DNA of 64,000 bases from Gallaecimonas kandeliae (GTDB lineage Bacteria > Pseudomonadota > Gammaproteobacteria > Enterobacterales > Gallaecimonadaceae), in assembly GCF_030450055.1 (NCBI RefSeq), contig NZ_CP118480.1, forward strand, positions 833,415 through 897,414. Reading direction: 5' to 3'. A program made the position numbers and the translations under genes. The first letter of the stretch is position 1. The number at the start of each line of letters is the position of its first letter. Shown in pieces: positions 53,005 through 60,183 of this stretch. The notes below the pieces were generated by a model. That model did no database searches. It saw nothing but the letters and a program-made list of their open reading frames with translations, and had not been told where the DNA came from.

Positions 53005-53081
53005 GCGACCGTAGCTCAACTGGATAGAGTACCTGGCTACGAACCAGGCGGTTGGAGGTTCGAGTCCTCCCGGTCGCGCCA
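53005..53081 (+). tRNA. tRNA-Arg (anticodon ACG), copy 3
   Basis: A 77-base tRNA differing from copies 1 and 2 by a compensating pair at the base of the acceptor arm (GCGACCG with CGGTCGC). Its 3' end is the version repeated in the downstream 278-bp units. Confidence 0.97.
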
Positions 53082-53359
53082 TATATCAAAGGCCCGCTTT
53101 CATAGCGGGCCTTTCTCGTTCTAGGGCCCATTGCAGATCCCTCTGGGCACTCTTCGCTTTGCTTTGATGTTGAGATCCGGTTTCCCATGGCGATTGGCCT
53201 TAGTCCGCCCCTAGCGGTCAGGCAGGCCGGTCCCATGCTCGGAGAGGATGGTGGGGAGACCTTCCCTGGTGGAACGTCCAGGCCACCCATCCAGAGGCGG
53301 CCGCTCACCGGCGTCAAGGCAGCGCCTTGACTTCGAGGTTCGCCCTCCCGGTCGCGCCA
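53082..53359 (+). repeat. 278-bp tRNA-tail repeat, unit 1
   Basis: Starts directly after the CCA of tRNA-Arg copy 3 with a terminator hairpin (AAAGGCCCGC pairs with GCGGGCCTTT, 53088-53114). It ends with a tRNA-Arg 3' remnant, GAGGTTCG then CCCTCCCGGTCGCGCCA (53335-53359). Unit 2 follows with the same length and only a few differences. An arginine-rich frame (MVGRPSLVERPGHPSRGGRS, then RSPASRQRL) begins at 53248 and crosses into the next unit; it has no ribosome site and I do not call it a gene. Confidence 0.9.
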
Positions 53360-53637
53360 TATATCAAAGGCCCGCTTTCATAGCGGGCCTTTCTCGTTCT
53401 AGGGCCCATTGCAGATCCCTCTGGGCACTCTTCGCTTTGCTTTGATGTTGAGATCCGGTTTCCCATGGCGATTGGCCTTAGTCCGCTCCTAGCGGTCAGG
53501 CAGGCCAGTCCCATGCTCGGAGAGGATGGTGGGGAGACCTTCCCTGGTGGAACGTCCAGGCCGCCCATCCAGAGGCGGCCGCTCACCGGCGTCAAGGCAG
53601 CGCCTTGACTTCGAGGTTCGCCCTCCCGGTCGCGCCA
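53360..53637 (+). repeat. 278-bp tRNA-tail repeat, unit 2
   Basis: Near-identical to unit 1, with scattered single-base changes (for example CCGCCCCTAG becomes CCGCTCCTAG). Terminator hairpin at 53366-53392 and tRNA-Arg 3' remnant at 53613-53637. The same arginine-rich frame recurs from 53526. Confidence 0.9.
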
Positions 53638-53682
53638 TATGTCAAAGGCCCGCTTTCATAGCGGGCCTTTCTCGTTTTAGGC
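53638..53682 (+). repeat. Partial third unit of the tRNA-tail repeat
   Basis: The first 45 or so bases of the unit recur, including the terminator hairpin (53644-53670), and then similarity stops at TTTTAGG. So the array has two full units and a truncated third. Confidence 0.85.
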
Positions 53683-53735
53683 TGCCTGCGACCCTTCGTG
53701 CAGGGCAAAGCCGCTTTAAGCCGCACCATCGATGG

Positions 53736-53762
53736 AAAAGCCCGCTTATCGAGCGGGCTTTT
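53736..53762. terminator. Distal terminator after the repeat array
   Basis: AAAAGCCCGCT (53736-53746) pairs with AGCGGGCTTTT (53752-53762), with further T on the plus side and A on the minus side; it also suits the small minus-strand gene next to it. Confidence 0.8.
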
Positions 53763-53795
53763 TGCGTTTGGGCCCAATTGGCCTGCCTGGGCTGG

Positions 53796-53972
53796 CTACT
53801 GTTGGTAACTCGTCACCCACAGCATCAGCGACATGAAGGCGATCAGTAAGGCGGAGAGGCCGAGGATCCAGTAGAAGCCGACCTTGCCACGGCTGAGGGG
53901 AATGCGGAAGTAGTTGATGGCCAGCCACCACAGCAGGCACAGCACCAGGGGGAGGAGAAAGAGTCTGCTCAT
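53796..53972 (-). CDS. Small two-helix membrane protein
   Basis: A 58-residue protein from ATG 53972 with AAGGA just upstream. Two hydrophobic segments are visible: FLLPLVLCLLWWLAINYF (about 4-21) and YWILGLSALLIAFMSLML (about 33-50). No family recognised; a frame extension to a TTG at 54005 is possible but unsupported. It converges with the tRNA cluster and is divergent from gshA. Confidence 0.55.
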   Translation of the reverse strand: MSRLFLLPLVLCLLWWLAINYFRIPLSRGKVGFYWILGLSALLIAFMSLMLWVTSYQQ

Positions 53973-54207
53973 TGTCCTTGGCCGCAAATAAGGTCGGTTG
54001 CACAACAGCTTACAGCCCTATTTCCGGTGTCGCCAGGGAAGTGCCGAGCTGGTGCAACAAAAGGGGTCTAGGCCCGGCTGTCCGGGGGCGCCAATGGCGG
54101 TGAAGGCGGTGGCGGTAATGAACCTCATCAGTGATCTAAATCACAAAGTTTTTGCATCCATCCCCGCTCAGCCATTACGCTTAGCTCCTTGGTCAAGGCA
54201 TGCCGGG

Positions 54208-54237
54208 TTTGCCAGGGGCTGTCGCCCTCGACTAGAT
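54208..54237 (+). promoter_or_regulatory. gshA promoter candidate
   Basis: TTGCCA (54208-54213), an 18-base spacer and TAGATT (54232-54237), 37 bases before the gshA start codon. The remaining 230 bases between here and the small minus-strand gene show nothing recognisable. Confidence 0.4.
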
Positions 54238-54274
54238 TGGTCAGGTCCCCCGGCTTGGAAGGGAAGGGTTTTCT

Positions 54275-55831
54275 TTGCTGAACCAGTTGCAACGCCGCCT
54301 CGATGCTTTGGCGGCCCAGAACGCATTGCCTTTATTGTTCCATCCGCTGCGGGGGGTCGAACGCGAAGCGCTACGCATCACAGCCGACGGCCAGATGGCG
54401 ATGACGCCTCACCCCAGGGCCCTGGGCTCGACCCTTACCCACGAATTCATCACCACGGATTTCGCCGAGAACCTGCTGGAGTTCATCACGCCAGTCACGG
54501 CCTCTGCCGAGGAGCTGATGGCCTCCTTGTCGGATATCCACGTGTTCAGCCTCAAGCACCTGGACGGGGAGAGCCTTTGGCCCCTGTCCATGCCTTGCTA
54601 TGTCGCCGATCCGGACAAGGTCCCCCTGGCCTACTACGGCACCTCCAACATAGGCCGTATGAAGCGGGTCTACCGGGAGGGGCTCAAGAACCGCTACGGC
54701 GCCATCATGCAGCTCATCGCCGGCGTCCATTACAACTTCTCCCTGCCCGAGGCTATCTGGGCCCATTGGCCGGAAGGGGACGCCTCCAGCGCCTACATGG
54801 GGTTGCTGCGCAACTATCGGCGCCTGGTCTGGGTGCTGCCCTACCTGTTCGGCGCCTCCCCGGCCCTCTGTGGCTCCTTCCTCTGTGGTAAGGAGCACCA
54901 CTTGCCCTTCGAGAGGCTGGGCAAGACCCTCTACCTGCCCCACGCCACCTCGCTGCGGCTCTCGGACCTCGGTTACACCAGCTCGGCTCAGGCCGGACTG
55001 CGCATCGACCACAACAGCATAGGGCACTATATCCGCGACCTGCGCGAGGTGATCGCCACCCCCAGCAGTGATTTCGCCAAGATAGGCGTCAAGGTGGACG
55101 GTCAATACCGCCAGCTCAACGCCAACCTCCTGCAGATCGAGAACGAGCTCTACGCTCCCATCAGGCCCAAGCGGGTCACCCTGAGCGGCGAGAAGCCCAC
55201 CGATGCCCTGGAGCGCGGTGGCGTTCAGTACGTGGAAGTCAGGGCCCTGGACGTGGACCCCTTCAGCCCCCTGGGGCTCTCGGTGGACACGGCCCGCTTC
55301 ATGGACGTCTTCCTGCTGTCCTGCCTGCTGTTGGATGCCCCTGTGCTGGACGACGTCCAGTGGAGCGAGAATCTCAAGAACTTCCAAGCCACGGTATTGG
55401 AAGGGCGCAAGCCGGGCCTGATGCTGAGCCGACAGGGCCAGGCCGTCGCCATGGTCGACTGGTTTGCCGAACTGATGCCGGTCTGGCAGCGCATCGCCGA
55501 GGGCCTGGATGCCCAGCAGGGCGGGGACAGCTACCAGCAGAGCCTGGCGGTCCAGGCCGCCAAGGTAGCGGACCCCAGTTTGACCCCTTCGGCGCGCGTT
55601 TTGGCCGCCCTTAGCGAGGACCAGGGCACAGGCAAGCTGGGCCAGCAACTGGCAGCCCGGCATCGCCAGGCCTTGCTGGAAACCCCCTACCGGCGCTGGG
55701 ACAGCCACTTCTTCGAGGCCGAAGCGGCACGCTCCCTGGCCGCCCAGGCGGCAGGGGAAGCGGCCGACGAGCAAAGCTTTGACGACTTCCTGGTGGATTA
55801 TTTCGCCCCGGCCAAGGCCGGCGCCGCCTGA
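54275..55831 (+). CDS. gshA: Glutamate-cysteine ligase
   Basis: Joins glutamate and cysteine, the first and rate-limiting step of glutathione synthesis. The 518-residue sequence (E. coli 518) has GVEREALRI near the N-terminus, TTDFAENLLEFIT, the cluster YYGTSNIGRMKRVYREGL and YVEVRALDVDPFSPLG, all typical of the gammaproteobacterial GshA. The start is a TTG with GGAAGGGAAGGG upstream. It converges with the metB-like gene across a shared terminator. Confidence 0.97.
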   Translation: MLNQLQRRLDALAAQNALPLLFHPLRGVEREALRITADGQMAMTPHPRALGSTLTHEFITTDFAENLLEFITPVTASAEELMASLSDIHVFSLKHLDGESLWPLSMPCYVADPDKVPLAYYGTSNIGRMKRVYREGLKNRYGAIMQLIAGVHYNFSLPEAIWAHWPEGDASSAYMGLLRNYRRLVWVLPYLFGASPALCGSFLCGKEHHLPFERLGKTLYLPHATSLRLSDLGYTSSAQAGLRIDHNSIGHYIRDLREVIATPSSDFAKIGVKVDGQYRQLNANLLQIENELYAPIRPKRVTLSGEKPTDALERGGVQYVEVRALDVDPFSPLGLSVDTARFMDVFLLSCLLLDAPVLDDVQWSENLKNFQATVLEGRKPGLMLSRQGQAVAMVDWFAELMPVWQRIAEGLDAQQGGDSYQQSLAVQAAKVADPSLTPSARVLAALSEDQGTGKLGQQLAARHRQALLETPYRRWDSHFFEAEAARSLAAQAAGEAADEQSFDDFLVDYFAPAKAGAA

Positions 55832-55834
55832 ATG

Positions 55835-55860
55835 ACAAACCCCGGCTTGCCGGGGTTTGT
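55835..55860. terminator. Bidirectional terminator between gshA and the metB-like gene
   Basis: ACAAACCCCGG (55835-55845) pairs with CCGGGGTTTGT (55850-55860), with T on the plus side; the metB-like stop codon lies directly next to it. Confidence 0.85.
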
Positions 55861-55861
55861 T

Positions 55862-56989
55862 TTATCCACCCAGGGCCTGGGCCAAATCCTCCCGCAGGTC
55901 TTCCACGTCCTCCAGGCCGATGGACAAGCGGACCAGGCTGTCGGTGATGCCGAGACGGGCCCTGAGTTCGGCCGGCAAGGCGCCGTGGCTCATGCTGGCC
56001 GGCAGGTTGACCAGGCTCTCCACGGCCCCCAGGCTGTCCGCCAGGGTGAAATAGCGGCAATTCCTGGCCAGGGCCTGGGCCCTGGCCGCGTCCCCCAGCT
56101 CCAGGCTGATGATGCCGCCGTAGCCGCCGCACTGGCTGTCGTGCACGGCGCGCTGGGTAGGCACCGCCAGGCCCGGGTAATAGAGGCGCTGCACGGCCGG
56201 GTGTTGGTTTAGCCAACCGGCCAGGATCTCGGTCGTTTCTTCTATGGCCTCCATTCGTACTCCCAGTGTCTTGAGGCCGCGCAGCAGCAGGAAGCTGTCC
56301 TGGGGCCCCAGCACGGCGCCGGTGCTGGCCTGAAGCCGGTGCAACCGGTGGCCAAGGCTTTCATCCCGCACCACCGCCAGGCCGGCCAATACGTCGGAAT
56401 GGCCGCCGATGTACTTGGTGGCGCTGTGCAGCACCAGGTCGGCCCCCAGGGCCAGGGGATTCTGCCAGTAGGGGGTGGCGAAGGTGTTGTCCACCACCAG
56501 CAGGGCGCCGGACGCCTGGGCCAGGCCGGCCATGGCCCGCAGGTCCGTGACGCTGAGCAGGGGGTTGGCCGGGGTTTCCACGTAGAGCATGGCGATGTCG
56601 GGCCCCAGGGCGGCGGCCACGGCCTGGCTGTCGCTGCTGTCGACGAACTGCACCGCTATCTGGAAGCGCTTCAATACCTGGCTGACCAGCCGGTAGGTGC
56701 CGCCGTAGAGATCGGCCGTCATCAGCACCTTGTCCCCTGGGCTCAGCAGCATCATCACAGTGGTGATGGCGGCCATGCCGGAGGCGAAGGCAAAGCCGCG
56801 GCAGCCGCCTTCCAGCTCGGCTATCCGCGCCTCCAGGGCGCTGCGGGTGGGGTTGGCGGCGCGGCTGTACTGGTAAGGCCGCTTTTCCCGTTGGTCGAAG
56901 GTACTGACCTGGTAGATGGGCACGGCCAGGGCGCCGCTGGCCTGATCCGTGCTGCCGGCGCCGTGGAGCAGGCGGGTTTTCTTGCGCAT
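55862..56989 (-). CDS. PLP-dependent trans-sulfuration enzyme (cystathionine gamma-synthase/beta-lyase family)
   Basis: A 375-residue Cys/Met-metabolism PLP enzyme. Conserved parts are the N-terminal YQYSRAANPTRSALE, FASGMAAIT, the Asp in VVDNTFATPYWQNP that pairs with the PLP ring, the Schiff-base lysine in HSATKYIGGHSDVL, and MEAIEETTEIL. The family includes MetB, MetC, cystathionine gamma-lyase and methionine gamma-lyase; motif reading alone does not separate them, though MetB is common in this context. The ATG has AGGAGG five bases upstream. Its leader contains a terminator-like hairpin just before the ribosome site, suggesting attenuation. Confidence 0.85.
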   Translation of the reverse strand: MRKKTRLLHGAGSTDQASGALAVPIYQVSTFDQREKRPYQYSRAANPTRSALEARIAELEGGCRGFAFASGMAAITTVMMLLSPGDKVLMTADLYGGTYRLVSQVLKRFQIAVQFVDSSDSQAVAAALGPDIAMLYVETPANPLLSVTDLRAMAGLAQASGALLVVDNTFATPYWQNPLALGADLVLHSATKYIGGHSDVLAGLAVVRDESLGHRLHRLQASTGAVLGPQDSFLLLRGLKTLGVRMEAIEETTEILAGWLNQHPAVQRLYYPGLAVPTQRAVHDSQCGGYGGIISLELGDAARAQALARNCRYFTLADSLGAVESLVNLPASMSHGALPAELRARLGITDSLVRLSIGLEDVEDLREDLAQALGG

Positions 56990-57023
56990 GATGCCCTCCT
57001 TTTTCCTGTCCCAAGCTTAGGGC

Positions 57024-57050
57024 AAAAAAAGAGGAGGCCAAGGGCCTCCT
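57024..57050 (-). terminator. Attenuator-like terminator just upstream of the metB-like gene
   Basis: On the minus strand AGGAGGCC pairs with GGCCTCCT (57050-57032) and is followed by C and seven T (57031-57024). It ends only 35 bases before the start codon, so transcription must pass it to reach the gene. Confidence 0.65.
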
Positions 57051-57148
57051 TTGGGAGTCTGACGTCTTCGGATGGGCGGCAGCCGTCGCTGCACGCTACT
57101 CTTCGAGAGCAAGGTCGATGAATAGTTCCAGGTGACTGAAAAGCGGAT

Positions 57149-57178
57149 AAAAAAAGGGGAGGCTTTGGAGGCCTCCCC
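57149..57178 (-). terminator. Second upstream terminator-like hairpin
   Basis: On the minus strand GGGGAGGC pairs with GCCTCCCC (57178-57156), followed by seven T. About 100 structured bases separate it from the attenuator. The gap 56990-57293 also has a 14-base palindrome, TGTGAAAGTTCACA (57237-57250). Confidence 0.65.
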
Positions 57179-57293
57179 ATACAGGGATGTGACATGAAAA
57201 GTCTTGCTGCTTGCGAAAGATTAGAGGGGGGCGCCTTGTGAAAGTTCACAGGCTCTGGCACTTTTGTGGCGTGGATGACGGAAGATGTTGTAA

Positions 57294-57893
57294 ATGATGC
57301 GAATTCTTTTTTTGCTTCCGGCCCTTTGGCTGGCCGGCTGTGCTACGGCGCCTCCCAAGGACCCTGATAACCTCTGCGCCATCTTCAAGGAGAAGGACGA
57401 CTGGTACCAGGCGGCCCTGGACGTGCAGAAGAAGTGGGGCGTGCCGGTGCAGGTACCTTTCGCCATCCTCTACCAGGAATCGAGCTTCCACCATGACGCC
57501 TTGCCACCCCGTGACTACCTGCTGGGTTTCATTCCCTGGGGCCGGGTCTCCAGCGCTTACGGCTACGCCCAGGCCAAGGACGATACCTGGGAAGACTATA
57601 TGCGCGAGACCGACAACTGGGGCGCCGACCGCGACGACTTCGACGACGCCCTGGACTTCATGGGCTGGTACATCGCCAAGACCCACAAGCTCAACGGCGT
57701 CTCCAAGTGGGACGCCTATGGCCTTTACCTCAACTACCACGAGGGCTGGGGCGGCTACCGCCAGAAGAGCTACGAGAGGAAGCCCTGGCTGAAGCAGGTG
57801 GCCAAGAAGGTGCAGAGCCGGGCCTGGGCCTTCTCCAAGCAGTACAAAGGCTGCAAGGACGACCTGGACAAGGGCTTCTGGGACTGGTTCTAG
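57294..57893 (+). CDS. Lipoprotein with transglycosylase (SLT-like) domain
   Basis: A 199-residue lipoprotein: signal segment with lipobox LAGC and lipidated Cys16. The mature part has AILYQESSFHHDAL, in which Glu62 is in the position of the lytic-transglycosylase catalytic acid, then SAYGYAQAKDDTWEDYM and LYLNYHEGWGGY. The pattern matches a family of putative lysozyme-like lipoproteins seen in Shewanella and Vibrio, but activity is not shown. The start is one of two adjacent ATGs. It ends at a bidirectional terminator. Confidence 0.8.
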   Translation: MMRILFLLPALWLAGCATAPPKDPDNLCAIFKEKDDWYQAALDVQKKWGVPVQVPFAILYQESSFHHDALPPRDYLLGFIPWGRVSSAYGYAQAKDDTWEDYMRETDNWGADRDDFDDALDFMGWYIAKTHKLNGVSKWDAYGLYLNYHEGWGGYRQKSYERKPWLKQVAKKVQSRAWAFSKQYKGCKDDLDKGFWDWF

Positions 57894-57898
57894 CCAAG

Positions 57899-57925
57899 AA
57901 AAAGGCCGCTTGCGCGGCCTTTTTT
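57899..57925. terminator. Bidirectional terminator
   Basis: AAAAAGGCCGC (57899-57909) pairs with GCGGCCTTTTTT (57914-57925), shared by the convergent lipoprotein and CorB-type genes. Confidence 0.88.
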
Positions 57926-59192
57926 AATCCTTCTTGTACTGCGGCAGTATCCGCGCCGTCTTCACCATGTTGTCTTTGACGTCGATGATCTCCAGCGGGT
58001 AGCCGGCCAGGCGGATGGAGATGTTGGCCTCGGGGATCTCCTCCAGGTGCTCGAGGATCAGGCCGTTGAGGGTCTTGGGCCCGTCGGTGGGGAAGTCCCA
58101 GCTCATCTCCTTGTTGAGTTCGCGCAGCGAGATGGAACCTTCCACCAGGTAGGAGCCATCCGGCTGGGGCACGATCTCCTCGTGGGGGGCCGGCGCCTGG
58201 TCTGTGGTGAAGTCACCCACTATCTCTTCGAGGATGTCTTCCAGGGTCACCAGGCCTTGGATGTCGCCGTATTCGTCCACTACCAGGCCGATACGCTCCT
58301 TGTTGCGCTGGAACTTCAGCAGCTGGACGTTGAGGGGCGTGCCTTCGGGGATGAAGTAGATCTCCCGCACCGCCCGCAGCAGCGCCGACTTGGTGAACTG
58401 GTTTTTGGACAGCAGGCGCAGGGCATCGCGGGCATGGACGAAACCGACGGCGTCGTCGATGTTGTCCCGGTACAGCAGCAGCCGGGTGTGCTGGGCATGG
58501 GTCAGCTGCTTGACGATATCGCTCCAGTCGTCGTTGATGTCGATGCCCTTGATGTCGGATCTGGGGGTCATGACGTCCTCCACCTGCACCTTTTCCAGAT
58601 CCAGGATAGAGACCAGCATGTCCTTGTGGCGGCGCGGGATCATGGCCCCGGCCTCGGCCACCACAGTGCGCAGCTCTTCGCTGGATAGGGCGTCAGCGCC
58701 GCTGCTTTCCGGCTTGATGTGCAGCAGGGCCAGCAGGCCGTTGGTGATGCCGTTCACCACCCAGACCACGGGGTAGAAGACTTTCATCAGCCCCTTGAGG
58801 AACCAGGCCGAAGGGAAGGCCACCTTCTCGGGGTAGAGGGCCGCCAGGGTCTTGGGAGTGACCTCGGCCAGCAGCAGCATGCCCAGGGTCAGCACGAAGG
58901 GAGTCAGGGCCACGCCCAGGTCGCCCAGCAGGCGCAGGCCTATGATGGAGGCGATGGTGGCGGCGGCGTTATTGGCCAGGTTGTTGCCAATAAGGATCAG
59001 GCCGATAAGGCGGTCGGTGCGGTCCAGAAGGTCACTGGCGCGTCGGGCGCCCTTGTGTCCTTCCTTGGTGAGATGTCGAAGCCGGTAACGGTTCAGCGAC
59101 ATCATGGCGGTCTCGGAACTGGAGAAGAAGGCCGAGAGGATGATGAGTACCAGCAAGGCTATCCATAAGGTACTCGTCGATATGTCGTCCAA
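57924..59192 (-). CDS. CorB/YfjD-type membrane protein (DUF21-CBS-CorC)
   Basis: A 422-residue protein of the CNNM/CorB family, linked to magnesium or cobalt efflux. Three or four N-terminal helices form the DUF21 domain (SAFFSSSETAMMSLNRYRL, GNNLANNAAATIAS), followed by two CBS domains (MTPRSDIKGID and VDEYGDIQGLVTLEDILEEIVG) and a C-terminal CorC/HlyC domain. The start is a TTG with AAGGA seven bases upstream. It lies next to ypjD and ffh, the same neighbourhood as yfjD in E. coli. Confidence 0.92.
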   Translation of the reverse strand: MDDISTSTLWIALLVLIILSAFFSSSETAMMSLNRYRLRHLTKEGHKGARRASDLLDRTDRLIGLILIGNNLANNAAATIASIIGLRLLGDLGVALTPFVLTLGMLLLAEVTPKTLAALYPEKVAFPSAWFLKGLMKVFYPVVWVVNGITNGLLALLHIKPESSGADALSSEELRTVVAEAGAMIPRRHKDMLVSILDLEKVQVEDVMTPRSDIKGIDINDDWSDIVKQLTHAQHTRLLLYRDNIDDAVGFVHARDALRLLSKNQFTKSALLRAVREIYFIPEGTPLNVQLLKFQRNKERIGLVVDEYGDIQGLVTLEDILEEIVGDFTTDQAPAPHEEIVPQPDGSYLVEGSISLRELNKEMSWDFPTDGPKTLNGLILEHLEEIPEANISIRLAGYPLEIIDVKDNMVKTARILPQYKKD

Positions 59193-59252
59193 AAGGGGCG
59201 TCCTTTATCAAAATAGGAATCCCCATTTTACTACGCGAAGGGGGGGCTGTGA

Positions 59253-60053
59253 TCAAGACCGCAGTATGACTTCCTGGACGAATCTGCTGCCGAAATAGGC
59301 CAAGGTCAGCAATACGGCCCCGCCGAGGCTGGCCCAAACGGCGCCGCGGCCCCGCCAGCCATGGCGGTAATGGGCGTAGAGGGCCAGGGCGTAGACCAGC
59401 CAGGCCAGCAGAGAAAAGACCGTTTTGTGGATCTGGGCCCGGGCGAACATGCCGTCCACGAACACGAAGCCGGAGGCCAGGGCCAGGCTCAGCACGATAA
59501 GGCCCACCAGCATCAGCTGGAACAACTGGCGCTCCACCGTCATCAGCGGCGGGAGGAAGGCGGGCAGGGCGGACAGCCGGCGGTGTTTGAGCTGGCGGTT
59601 GATGAAGGCCAGCTCCAGGGCATAGATGGCCGCTATCACCATCACGGCGTAGGCGATGAGGCTCAGGGTGATGTGGATCACCACCTCGGGCTCGGCGTTG
59701 AGGTGCAGCACCCATTTGACCGGCACCTGCCAGGCCACCAGCACCACCAGGGCGGCAAAGCCGTGGACTATGGGCATCAGCTGCAGCACCGGCAGGCGCA
59801 TGGCCGCCGTCGTCATCAGCATCACCACCACCCAGGCCGACATGGACGCCACGTTCAGCACCCCGAGGTTCTCGCCGTCCCCTGTCATCACCAGCACCAT
59901 CAGGCTGGCCAAATGGGCGCCGGCGGCGGCAAAGCCCAGGGACACCGTCTGTACCCGGTTCGGCCCCTCGTGCTTGAACAGGCGGCCGGCCGCCAGCACG
60001 GCGGACAGGGCGTAGAGCAAGGTGGCGGCGAGGGAGAAGATAGAGGTCAGCAT
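59253..60053 (-). CDS. ypjD: CcsA/YpjD-like inner-membrane protein
   Basis: A 266-residue protein with about eight hydrophobic helices and the cytochrome c assembly (CcsA/CcmC-like) fold; the phrase GFVFVDGMFARAQIHKTVFSLLAWLVYA holds the His-containing family region. E. coli YpjD (CorE-like gene next to ffh) has an unclear role; a link to membrane transport or heme handling is unproven. I start it at ATG 60053; the frame extends upstream only as antisense of ffh. It is divergent from ffh and precedes corB on the same strand. Confidence 0.9.
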   Translation of the reverse strand: MLTSIFSLAATLLYALSAVLAAGRLFKHEGPNRVQTVSLGFAAAGAHLASLMVLVMTGDGENLGVLNVASMSAWVVVMLMTTAAMRLPVLQLMPIVHGFAALVVLVAWQVPVKWVLHLNAEPEVVIHITLSLIAYAVMVIAAIYALELAFINRQLKHRRLSALPAFLPPLMTVERQLFQLMLVGLIVLSLALASGFVFVDGMFARAQIHKTVFSLLAWLVYALALYAHYRHGWRGRGAVWASLGGAVLLTLAYFGSRFVQEVILRS

Positions 60054-60183
60054 GGGTCCTGGGGCGTCCTTGGAGTTGCCCCATTCTAAGGGCAGGCTTT
60101 TGCAAAAGTGAATAGCGGTCTTTCGGGGCGCCCCCCTCTTTGGGGTATACTGCCTGCAACCCGATATCCAGAGATAAAGACAG

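Noticed and set aside
52714-53317. Minus-strand open frames across the tRNA-Arg genes (peptides containing ATRRTRTSNRLVRSQVLY-like text)
   Set aside because: They are complementary to tRNA genes, a well-known source of false hypothetical proteins.
53335-53637. tRNA-Arg 3' remnants as attachment sites of an integrated element
   Set aside because: Direct repeats of a tRNA 3' end suggest att sites, but the DNA between them is only 278 bp and identical in both units, with no integrase or cargo. A tandem repeat array fits better.
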